In this document: positions 10,542 through 18,386 of the stretch, one piece after another
Layout of the letters: every line of letters starts with the position of its first letter
Position numbering within the stretch: position 1 is the first letter of the stretch
NCBI GenBank assembly: GCA_020049335.1
Contig: JAIFKX010000232.1
Span: 1 to 35,422 of the forward strand
Length of the DNA: 35,422 bases
Reading direction: 5' to 3'
Source of the DNA: Paludibacter sp.
GTDB lineage: Bacteria; Bacteroidota; Bacteroidia; Bacteroidales; Paludibacteraceae
The notes under the pieces: model-generated
What the model was told of the DNA's origin: nothing
Databases searched by the model: none
Seen by the model: the letters and a program-made list of their open reading frames with translations, nothing else
Program-made: the position numbers and the translations under genes

Positions 10542-10580
10542 AATATGTACATAAGATGTTATGGGGGTAGATGCTTGTTT

Positions 10581-11714
10581 CTATTTTGTTGTTGATATTT
10601 TCGGAATCCGTAAATTCTTCGGGCTTACAATCAGATAATTGGTTTTTTTTCCAGTGTCTTCCGATTTCAAAATTTTCTTTTCAACCAAGTCCTGTAAATC
10701 ACGCAAAGCTGTATCAGTTGAACAATCAGCCAATTTTGCGTAGGTTGAAGTTCGTAAAAATCCAACCTCCTTATCGTAATTGTCGTATAAATAATTAATT
10801 GTTTTTCGTTGTCTCTCGTTAATAGTGGTGAATTTATGTATTTCCCAGAAGTGTGATTTGTCAAGTATAATCTCCAAATTCTTTTCACTTGCGAGTAACG
10901 CTCTCTCGAAACATTCTAAAAACCAAAGCAAATAAGTCGTAATGTCGCTTGTTCCTTTCTGCGTTTTTTCAATTATTTCATTGTAATGTTTATGTTCTTT
11001 GAAAATCTGATTAGACATACTGTAAAACCGAATTTTACTTCCTTCACTTCGAGCTAAAAACATATCCATAATTGCTCGGGCAAGTCGTCCATTGCCGTCA
11101 TCGAAGGGGTGAATGGTAACAAACCAAAAATGCGAAATAGCTGATTTCAAAACTAAATCCATCTGATTCTTCTCATTCAGCCAATTCAGAAATATAGCCA
11201 TTTCCAATGGAACTCTTTTGGGAGTAGGAGCTTCAAAATGCACTTTTTCTCGTCCAAACGCTCCAGAAACGACTTTCATTCCACCCAATCGAAAACGTCC
11301 AATATCAATTTTTATATTTCCACTGTAGCCTGACTGAAATAGTGAGTTGTGCCAACCAAAAAGTCGTTTGTCAGTCAGTGTTTTATCATAATTTTGAGTT
11401 GCATCCAATAGAACATCAACAATGCCTTCAATATTTCGTGGTGTAGCTGCAAACTCAGCTCCCTCAATACCTAATTTTTGAGCAATGGACGAGCGAACAA
11501 GTTCAGGATTAAGAAATTCACCTTCGATTTTAGACGTGTCAATAACGTCCAAAATTAGAGATTCCAATGTTGCGCGCTCGATTAAGTCGAAACCCAATCT
11601 TTCCATACGTCCGAGCAATCTACCTTGTAAATGTCTTACAGAGGCTAATATTGGTAAAATCTTTTCATTATCCCAAACAAAATTGTACCAGTTTTCTCTT
11701 TCGTGTATATACAT
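10581..11714 (-). CDS. Fic family protein (N-terminal DUF4172-like, class II autoinhibited type, C-terminal wHTH-like region)
   Basis: Fic motif HPFDDGNGRLARAI; N-terminal TSKIEGE fits the (S/T)xxxE(G/N) inhibitory motif; 377 aa. Confidence 0.92.
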   Translation of the reverse strand: MYIHERENWYNFVWDNEKILPILASVRHLQGRLLGRMERLGFDLIERATLESLILDVIDTSKIEGEFLNPELVRSSIAQKLGIEGAEFAATPRNIEGIVDVLLDATQNYDKTLTDKRLFGWHNSLFQSGYSGNIKIDIGRFRLGGMKVVSGAFGREKVHFEAPTPKRVPLEMAIFLNWLNEKNQMDLVLKSAISHFWFVTIHPFDDGNGRLARAIMDMFLARSEGSKIRFYSMSNQIFKEHKHYNEIIEKTQKGTSDITTYLLWFLECFERALLASEKNLEIILDKSHFWEIHKFTTINERQRKTINYLYDNYDKEVGFLRTSTYAKLADCSTDTALRDLQDLVEKKILKSEDTGKKTNYLIVSPKNLRIPKISTTK

Positions 11715-12003
11715 AATTATTTTTCACTGCATAATTTGCGGTAAAAATAGCGTTTTTTCACCGCAAAAGCAAATTTTCAATCTAAAAACTATAAAAAGTT
11801 TTTTCCTTTATTTATTTTTGCACTTTCGGCAGCTCGTCTTTTATTAATTATAGAACAAGTCGCACTACAATCTAAGTATTTTCCAAAATTAATAAAAAAT
11901 TAAATTCCAGATTGAGAGCAGTTCAAATTTCAATTAAAATTTTGCAATTGAAAATTGGAATTGAAAACCCCAAACTATATCAAATCAGTGCAACTAAATC
12001 ACA

Positions 12004-12036
12004 ACATCCCGTCAAGAGCTCAGCTTGGCGGGGTGT
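12004..12036 (+). other. Strong imperfect hairpin in the fic-rloB gap
   Basis: ACATCCCGTCAAG-AGCTCAG-CTTGGCGGGGTGT: 13-bp stem with two G-U pairs when read as + strand RNA. Confidence 0.6.
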
Positions 12037-12070
12037 TTTGCGTTCGGGGTGGTGCGTTTAAGTCCTATGA

Positions 12071-12086
12071 TGTTAGCAGTAGGATT
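12071..12086 (+). repeat. Left 16-bp inverted repeat bounding the ATPase/RloB operon
   Basis: TGTTAGCAGTAGGATT; reverse complement AATCTTACTGCTAACA at 14143-14158 with one mismatch; abuts the rloB stop at 12087. Confidence 0.6.
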
Positions 12087-12731
12087 TTATTTTGTTCCTA
12101 TTATCTTTTTAATTTGCTCCGTGTTAAAGAACAATTGCATTTCGCTCATCCCTGAATCTGGATTATGAAAGTCAAACTTTTCTAATCTTTCTGCATTAGT
12201 AATTGCTTTTGATAATAGCGGTTTTAATCTTAAATAAATATCATTGTCTTGTTTTGTATAAAACACTTGTGATTTGTTATATTCAGGTAAATATTTCTTC
12301 AACTGTTTTGTAACTCCGTCACAAGTTTCATAATACTTAGAAGTTGTTTCAAAATGTAATAATATCCAGTACTCTAAACAAGGATTGTTAATTATAACTA
12401 CAACATTTTCAAAGCTATTATTAATTTCATCACAATACTCTTTAAATTCTAGAAGTGCAGTTTTCGTTCCTCTCTTTGCTTTAAGAGTCTCAATCTTTAT
12501 TACATCAAAATCAATTATCCAAAATACTTTGTCGTAATCTGCCGATAGCTCAACAACTTTCTTGAATTGATCATAATTTTTTTTCTTTTGTGGAATTTCT
12601 GGTTTTAAATCAACATTAATTGACTTTTCATTTCTTTTAAGCATGTGGATATACCAAAATTCACATTCGCCATCGACAACAAATGCAAATTTTTGTTTTC
12701 CTTTGGGTTGAATTGATTTAGTCTTCCTCAT
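12087..12731 (-). CDS. RloB-like protein (TOPRIM-like; AbiLii/RloB family)
   Basis: FAFVVDGECEFWYIHML...VFWIIDFDVIK...VVIINNPCLEYWILLHFETTSKYYE: conserved E, DxD and NPCxExWxLLHF pattern of RloB proteins. Confidence 0.85.
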   Translation of the reverse strand: MRKTKSIQPKGKQKFAFVVDGECEFWYIHMLKRNEKSINVDLKPEIPQKKKNYDQFKKVVELSADYDKVFWIIDFDVIKIETLKAKRGTKTALLEFKEYCDEINNSFENVVVIINNPCLEYWILLHFETTSKYYETCDGVTKQLKKYLPEYNKSQVFYTKQDNDIYLRLKPLLSKAITNAERLEKFDFHNPDSGMSEMQLFFNTEQIKKIIGTK

Positions 12732-14025
12732 TGGTAATATCTATAAAGTAATCACCTAGATTCGGAACCCCACCCAACTTTCCAATTTTATACGCATTAT
12801 ATACATTGCTTGTGTCTCTAATTACCGAACTATCAAAATCTGCAAGTGAATATAGCTCTGTCGCACATTCATCAGTCTTATCTGTAAACCAAATAACATC
12901 ATCCCTAAAGATATCTTTATTATTTAATATCTCTCTATTATGAGTGGTTGCGATAATTTGTGATCGTTTTGAGTTTACTAAAAATGAGAGTAAGAAATGA
13001 ACATATAGATCTGGATGTAAAGATGCTTCTAACTCGTCAATTGGAAATGCAATTGATTTTTTCAGCAAAAGACTTAAAATTCCAGCAAATCCATAATATC
13101 TTACAGTTCCTTGCGATTCAAGTTTTAGTGGAAGTGAATATTTATTATTCCCAACTGTATGCTCTAATTCTAGATTAACAGAAGTAATTTTACCTTTATT
13201 CTTTAATGCTTTAATTTTATCACCAGAATCTTTTATCTGCTTTTCAAGAAACTCGATTAATCCATCTGGGATATCTTCCTCTTCTTTTTGAATTACAATA
13301 TCAGATATATTGAAATCAGCCTTTTTTAATATGGTAACAACATCTTCTTTTTTAATTTCTTGCTTATCAATTATAGAAGTGACAAAACTATCTAATTCTG
13401 TTTTGGTATAAATCAATGGTCTAAGGTAATTTTTAAACCAATCAGTTACATCCTTAAGCTCTGTCATTTCTATATTTGTTTTGAGAAAACCTCCCAAAAC
13501 AGTATTGTTCCAAAGAGTATTTGATTCAAGCGTTTTTTCAAAAGTTTTACTCGTTTTAATTTTGCTTCCAAAAGAGATGCTCGAATATTGTTTTTCTAAA
13601 TCTGTTGTTCTTTTAAAAACGTTAGCTTTAGTTGGATTATAGTGATTCAATGTCTCATTCACTATTGCATTTTCATTAAATTCAACTTCATAATAATATC
13701 TCTTTTCTTTTTGTATGAAGTCAATAGATAGTATTGTATTTTCTTTAGAAGAAATTTTATCAAAAAGAAACGGTTTGAAATTTAGAGGTTCTGTTTTTTT
13801 TGCCTCTGGTTCTAAAACAATATCTCTTAAGAATTGGAGAGCCTTGAGAATTGTTGTTTTCCCAGATGCATTAGCACCGTAAATTAGCCCTAGTTTCAAT
13901 AATCTCAATCCATTCTCTTTAATTACGTAATAATCTTCTAAATGAATTGATTTGTCCGCTTCAAAAGAAAGTATTTGTTTGCTTTTTATTGACCCAAAAT
14001 TTTGGATACTAAAGTTTATAATCAT
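12718..14025 (-). CDS. AAA family (SMC/OLD-like) ATPase, RloA/AbiLi-like
   Basis: Walker A GANASGKTTIL; Walker B IDELEASLHP; H-loop ATTHNREIL; 3' end overlaps the rloB start by 14 nt. Confidence 0.88.
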   Translation of the reverse strand: MIINFSIQNFGSIKSKQILSFEADKSIHLEDYYVIKENGLRLLKLGLIYGANASGKTTILKALQFLRDIVLEPEAKKTEPLNFKPFLFDKISSKENTILSIDFIQKEKRYYYEVEFNENAIVNETLNHYNPTKANVFKRTTDLEKQYSSISFGSKIKTSKTFEKTLESNTLWNNTVLGGFLKTNIEMTELKDVTDWFKNYLRPLIYTKTELDSFVTSIIDKQEIKKEDVVTILKKADFNISDIVIQKEEEDIPDGLIEFLEKQIKDSGDKIKALKNKGKITSVNLELEHTVGNNKYSLPLKLESQGTVRYYGFAGILSLLLKKSIAFPIDELEASLHPDLYVHFLLSFLVNSKRSQIIATTHNREILNNKDIFRDDVIWFTDKTDECATELYSLADFDSSVIRDTSNVYNAYKIGKLGGVPNLGDYFIDITNEED

Positions 14026-14142
14026 TTTTGCATGTTTTTGTGTAATTATTCTGCAAATATACGTACAATAATTGCAATTTATTCATTTTCGTGTCGAAAT
14101 TTGCACGTCAAATACAAAATTGCAGTATTTTTCTCATTTTTT

Positions 14143-14158
14143 AATCTTACTGCTAACA
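14143..14158 (-). repeat. Right 16-bp inverted repeat bounding the ATPase/RloB operon
   Basis: AATCTTACTGCTAACA, reverse complement of 12071-12086 at 15/16. Confidence 0.6.
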
Positions 14159-14529
14159 CTTATATATGCTTAGTAAAATTTGGCTATACCCAGTTAACTG
14201 AACATACATCGCATTTATGCAGATGTTTTTATTTTGCTATACCATTGATATACAACGAATTGAAAATATTCCTTTGTTTTGGCTACTAACCATAGCCAAT
14301 TTGTTAATAAAATGGAATTTCGCTGGTTTTTCAATTTGAAACTCCAAAGATAATTACAATATTTTAGAAAAACACTAAGTCTTTTTATTTCATTTCTAAG
14401 TTGTCCAACGGAATTTTAATTTGAACTCCTCTCCTCTGTAATATCTCGACTGAGGAATATACCCCCCAAAAAAAAGTTTTTGCATATTTATAAAATCCTA
14501 TTGCATATTATTGCAATTTAATATTGGCT

Positions 14530-14562
14530 TATCCTGTATCTATCCTATATCTATCCTATATG
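14530..14562. repeat. 11-bp tandem repeat x3 (TATCCT[G/A]TATC / TATCCTATATC / TATCCTATATG)
   Basis: Direct reading. Confidence 0.8.
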
Positions 14563-14742
14563 CTTTGCATACCTATCTCGTTAGGGTATATTTATAAGAA
14601 TTTGTGTGTAAAAAACAAGGTAAACAACTTTACTATTACAAGTAATTCATGTTATTTTTTAAATAATACTGTTGCACTATGTTATAGATAATGTATTTTA
14701 CGAATAGGTGGATAGTAAAGGTGTTTTTTACCGAAAACTTTT

Positions 14743-14750
14743 TATCTTTG
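14743..14750 (+). promoter_or_regulatory. TATCTTTG -7 promoter box for the DUF4153-like gene
   Basis: TAnnTTTG consensus, about 46 nt upstream of the likely ATG at 14796. Confidence 0.5.
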
Positions 14751-14795
14751 CAAGAAGTCAAATTGAACAGAATTAAACAAACAATTATCACACAC

Positions 14796-16514
14796 ATGAA
14801 AAAACTCAATTTCAAATCATTATTAGCTGATTTTATAGCCGTTGTGCTTCGTTTTTATCTTGTATTAATTTCCGTTTTTGGACTTGCCATTATGTCGCTG
14901 CTCGAAATTAATGTAAAGCGTTTCGAACAGGATTTTAATGTTTGGAGCTTTTTTATTTTGGCTACAATAGCCTCATTCTCACTTACTTTGTTTTTGGAAA
15001 ATGCCAAAAACAAGCTACTCGGAATAGGGACACTCCTCCTTACTTTGTCATCTATTGCACTCTATTCTTTTTTCTATTTCAACAATAAGGTGGAATGGGA
15101 AATGATGCAATTTGCTGCTATTCTGTTTGCAACACTTTTGTCGATTACATTTGTACTCTATTTTCGGAAAAATAAAGATGCTTCATTTTGGATTTTTACT
15201 GAAAAAATTTCCCGCGAAATTATCACAACTCTCATTTACGTGTCGATTATTCAAGGTGGATTAAGTTTAGCCATTTATGCAGTTAATGTACTTTTTAATG
15301 TAAAAGTTGAGAGCGAAGTGTATGGTAGTTTGGCGGTTGTGTGTTATTTAATGGTGGCTCCCGTTTACTTTTTAATGAATTTGCCAACTAAAAGTCAATT
15401 ATACAATGATACGCCTGATTATGCAAAATTTCTTAAAATTCTTGGTTTAAATGTTTTGTTGCCTATCTTGGGATTGTATTTAGTGATACTTTATTTTTAC
15501 TTGATAAAAATTATTGTGATTTGGGAGCTGCCAAACGGCTGGGTAACAACATTGGTCTCCATTTTAGCATTGGGTGGTTATTTAGCAAAATTTCTACTTT
15601 TTCCGATTTCGGAAAATAGTGTTGTGCGCTTTCTTAATAGGTATTTTTCGGTTTTGTTGTTGCCCTTAATTGTATTAATGTCGGTAGGGCTGGCACGTCG
15701 CATCGACGATTATGGCATTTCTATTAACCGATTGTATGTGTTGGTTTTTAATATTTGGCTTTACGCTGTAAGCATTTACCTCTTTTTTACCCATTCGAAG
15801 CATTTACGATGGTTGGTTATTTCGTTTGCAGCAGTTTTGTTGCTCGTATCCGTAGGACCATGGAGTGTTTTTGCTACCACAAAGCGTGTTGTTGAGAAAG
15901 ATTTAACGACATTATTAATTGATAATAAGTTGTTTGTAAATAATCAGTTAGTAGAAAACAAATCGGATAAAATAGCAATCAAGGACAGTGTTAAAGCCGA
16001 AATTTCGGACAAAGTATATTATTACATTACTAATTTTGGGCTCGAAAGCTGGAAACTAACCTTTAATGATAAGCGTAAACTGGCGGGCGTTTTTCAGATT
16101 ACAGAATCTTTAGGCGTAAATAATTATACGCTTAACGAAAAAACACGATCGTTTTACACGTCAAATAGCTCTAAAGAAGTGTATGATATAAATGAGTACA
16201 AATACCTGATAACTAATCTTGAAATAAATGAAGATAGTAATTTGGTATTTTTGGATAAAAACTTTAAAATAGAATTTATTAAAAATAAGATTGAAATTAC
16301 TGATATGCTAAAAGCAAGCAAATTTTCATTTCCACTTCAGAAAATCGTATCTGAGCTATTTGTTTTGGATAATGAAAATGAGACGCTTAAAAACAAACTT
16401 TTAGTTCAAAAATCCAATACCTATATGTTGTTAATAAGCAATTTGTCGGTAGAATATAAGTCTTCAAGCGATTTCAAAATTACGCAAATGAGTTTTACAT
16501 TGTATTTGAAGTAG
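14796..16514 (+). CDS. Multi-pass membrane protein, DUF4153-like
   Basis: Likely start at 14796 (MKKLNFKSLLADFIAVVLRFY), not 14691, because the promoter box lies at 14743; about 10 hydrophobic helices then a soluble C-terminal domain. Confidence 0.75.
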   Translation: MKKLNFKSLLADFIAVVLRFYLVLISVFGLAIMSLLEINVKRFEQDFNVWSFFILATIASFSLTLFLENAKNKLLGIGTLLLTLSSIALYSFFYFNNKVEWEMMQFAAILFATLLSITFVLYFRKNKDASFWIFTEKISREIITTLIYVSIIQGGLSLAIYAVNVLFNVKVESEVYGSLAVVCYLMVAPVYFLMNLPTKSQLYNDTPDYAKFLKILGLNVLLPILGLYLVILYFYLIKIIVIWELPNGWVTTLVSILALGGYLAKFLLFPISENSVVRFLNRYFSVLLLPLIVLMSVGLARRIDDYGISINRLYVLVFNIWLYAVSIYLFFTHSKHLRWLVISFAAVLLLVSVGPWSVFATTKRVVEKDLTTLLIDNKLFVNNQLVENKSDKIAIKDSVKAEISDKVYYYITNFGLESWKLTFNDKRKLAGVFQITESLGVNNYTLNEKTRSFYTSNSSKEVYDINEYKYLITNLEINEDSNLVFLDKNFKIEFIKNKIEITDMLKASKFSFPLQKIVSELFVLDNENETLKNKLLVQKSNTYMLLISNLSVEYKSSSDFKITQMSFTLYLK

Positions 16515-16567
16515 TGTTATGTTAAATGAAATTTATTAATGTTATGTTTCTTAGTTTATTTGTCAAG

Positions 16568-16674
16568 TGACCCCCAATCCGCCAGCTGGCGGAGGCTTTT
16601 AGACGCAGTATCTTTTATTTTCTCGTATCTTTTGAGGAGAATATGTCTTAGCCCCCTTTGGGGGTTGGGGGTCA
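16568..16674. repeat. REP/MITE-like palindromic intergenic element
   Basis: Outer 10-bp inverted repeat TGACCCCCAA...TTGGGGGTCA; internal palindromes CCGCCAGCTGGCGG and CCCCCTTTGGGGG. Confidence 0.65.
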
Positions 16675-16736
16675 GAATAAAACATATCATTAATTATCTT
16701 CGATTACTTATGAAAGCATGATTTAGATACAAAAAA

Positions 16737-16772
16737 AACTTCTACTATCATTTCGATAGCAGAAGTTCTTTT
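16737..16772. terminator. Terminator hairpin downstream of the RRM gene
   Basis: AACTTCTaCTATC-ATTTC-GATAGcAGAAGTT flanked by A-tract and T-tract. Confidence 0.8.
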
Positions 16773-16791
16773 TATTTTCTGAAAACTAAAT

Positions 16792-17037
16792 TTAGTTTTT
16801 AGGAAGCGCTTCTTTAACAACCATTGGACGGCCATCAAATTCAGCTCCGTTTAATTCAGCAATTACTTTTTTTGCAGCTTCGTCATCAGACATTTCTACA
16901 AATGCAAAACCTTTAGATCTGCGAGTGTCGCGATCGATGATAAGTTTGCATGAAACTACTTGACCATACTCTGCAATTGCTTCTTTTAGGTCGTTTTCTC
17001 TAACATTGTAACTTAAGTTACCTACGTAAATGTTCAT
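16792..17037 (-). CDS. RRM-domain RNA-binding protein
   Basis: MNIYVGNLSYNVRENDLKEAI...RSKGFAFVEM: RNP2 and RNP1 motifs. Confidence 0.95.
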   Translation of the reverse strand: MNIYVGNLSYNVRENDLKEAIAEYGQVVSCKLIIDRDTRRSKGFAFVEMSDDEAAKKVIAELNGAEFDGRPMVVKEALPKN

Positions 17038-17158
17038 AAAAATATAATTTTAAATTGTAAAAAAAGAGAAGTAAAGTGTCAAATGCCTTAATCAAAACGA
17101 ACCGGAGGGTAAGTAATAAAAAAACTACAAAGGAGGTACTACATTTTCTTTTCGGGGT

Positions 17159-17166
17159 CAAAGATA
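17159..17166 (-). promoter_or_regulatory. TATCTTTG -7 box for the RRM gene
   Basis: Minus strand TATCTTTGACC with a TTG about 20 nt upstream; implies a leader of about 115 nt. Confidence 0.55.
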
Positions 17167-17262
17167 TACAAATAAATTGAATAACACAATTTTGTGCGTT
17201 TTTTTTCAAAGATGTTGATGTATTAAAGTTATTCTGATACTAAATATATCACCAAAAAGCAT

Positions 17263-17270
17263 TACTTTTG
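17263..17270 (+). promoter_or_regulatory. TACTTTTG -7 box for the DMP19-like gene
   Basis: TAnnTTTG about 60 nt before the ATG at 17333. Confidence 0.4.
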
Positions 17271-17332
17271 AACAGAAATTGCAATTCAATTGTATTTTCC
17301 ATTCTACTATAAACAAAATTTCAGCTATTATT

Positions 17333-17833
17333 ATGATTCAAATACACGACAAAGCAATAGCCCAGGCTGTCGAAAAAGGCATGGACGAATTTCTTCAAGT
17401 TTTTATAGATGCTTATTTACAGGCCGTTGATGGTGAATTGACTCCTGAAAACATGCATAAATTAAACGGGTTGCAACACACTTTATTAGCCTGGCATTAT
17501 TTTTCGACCGAAATGCGCGATGGTGGTTTTGTACAATTAATTCAAAACGGATATGGTGCCTATATTTTTGCGAATCCATTTGCTAAAGCAATGAAACAAT
17601 TTGGTGCTGTGGAACTTGGAAAACTCGTTTACAAAGCAAAAGAAATTTACGATGCCAACAAAAAAGAGCTCGAACGCGAAACTACCGAAGAGGAATTTAA
17701 CGCCATGTATGTCGATTTTGAAGTGTTCGACGACCTCGAGGAGCTTTATTTCGAAATGGAAGAGCAGCAAACTGCCTTGATTGCAGCCTACGTCGACGAA
17801 CATATTTCTGATTTTTGTGAAATAATTGATTAA
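17333..17833 (+). CDS. DMP19 family (DUF4375-like) protein
   Basis: LNGLQHTLLAWHYFSTEMRDGGFVQLIQNGYGAYIF; start moved from 17279 to the in-frame ATG MIQIHDKAIAQAVEKG. Confidence 0.75.
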   Translation: MIQIHDKAIAQAVEKGMDEFLQVFIDAYLQAVDGELTPENMHKLNGLQHTLLAWHYFSTEMRDGGFVQLIQNGYGAYIFANPFAKAMKQFGAVELGKLVYKAKEIYDANKKELERETTEEEFNAMYVDFEVFDDLEELYFEMEEQQTALIAAYVDEHISDFCEIID

Positions 17834-17888
17834 TTTTTTTTGAATTTTCAAAAAATAGAGATAAATAACTAATAACCAGCTCTTATTA

Positions 17889-17909
17889 CCCCTTTAGGGG
17901 GTTAGGGGG
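17889..17909. repeat. Solo copy of the CCCCTTTAGGGG palindromic repeat
   Basis: CCCCTTTAGGGGGTTAGGGGG. Confidence 0.6.
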
Positions 17910-17931
17910 CATATAAATCAAATTTTATTTT

Positions 17932-18309
17932 ATGAAACGAATAATTAATACAACAAATGCTCCTGCAGCTATTGGTCCTTACAGTCAGGCTGTGGAAGCG
18001 AACGGAACACTTTACATTTCGGGTCAGTTACCCATCAATCCTAAAGTTGGTAAAATTGAAGCAACAGAAATTGCAATGCAAACTGAGCAGTCGTTTTCCA
18101 ACATTGCAGCAATTCTTGCCGAAGCAGGTTATACATTTGCCGATGTTGTAAAATCCACCGTTTTTCTTTCCGACATCAGTAATTTTGCAGGTATGAATGA
18201 GGTGTATAAAAAATACTATCAATCGGAATGTCCTGCTCGTTCGGCTTTTGCTGTAAAAGATTTACCATTAGGCGCTTTGGTCGAAATTGAAACTATTGCC
18301 GTAAAATAA
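17932..18309 (+). CDS. ridA: RidA family reactive intermediate/imine deaminase
   Basis: NAPAAIGPYSQAV...GQLPINP...CPARSAFAVKDLPLGALVEIE. Confidence 0.95.
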   Translation: MKRIINTTNAPAAIGPYSQAVEANGTLYISGQLPINPKVGKIEATEIAMQTEQSFSNIAAILAEAGYTFADVVKSTVFLSDISNFAGMNEVYKKYYQSECPARSAFAVKDLPLGALVEIETIAVK

Positions 18310-18386
18310 ACATTTTTGATTTTTTTTCTTGTGCAATAATACACAGTAAAAAGCGTTTAAATGTAGGTAAATACGGTAAAAAATGT

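Noticed and set aside
11485-11847. 120-aa ORF antisense to fic
   Set aside because: Overlaps a strongly supported Fic reading frame; no recognisable family.
14002-14289. 95-aa ORF overlapping the ATPase start
   Set aside because: Cys/Phe/Tyr-rich composition, overlaps the ATPase gene and crosses the inverted repeat; unlikely to be coding.
16539-16721. 60-aa ORF on + strand
   Set aside because: Spans the palindromic repeat element; composition not protein-like.
17129-17137. AAAGGAGGT as a + strand Shine-Dalgarno site
   Set aside because: No start codon at suitable spacing; more relevant as the complement of CCUCC in the RRM leader.
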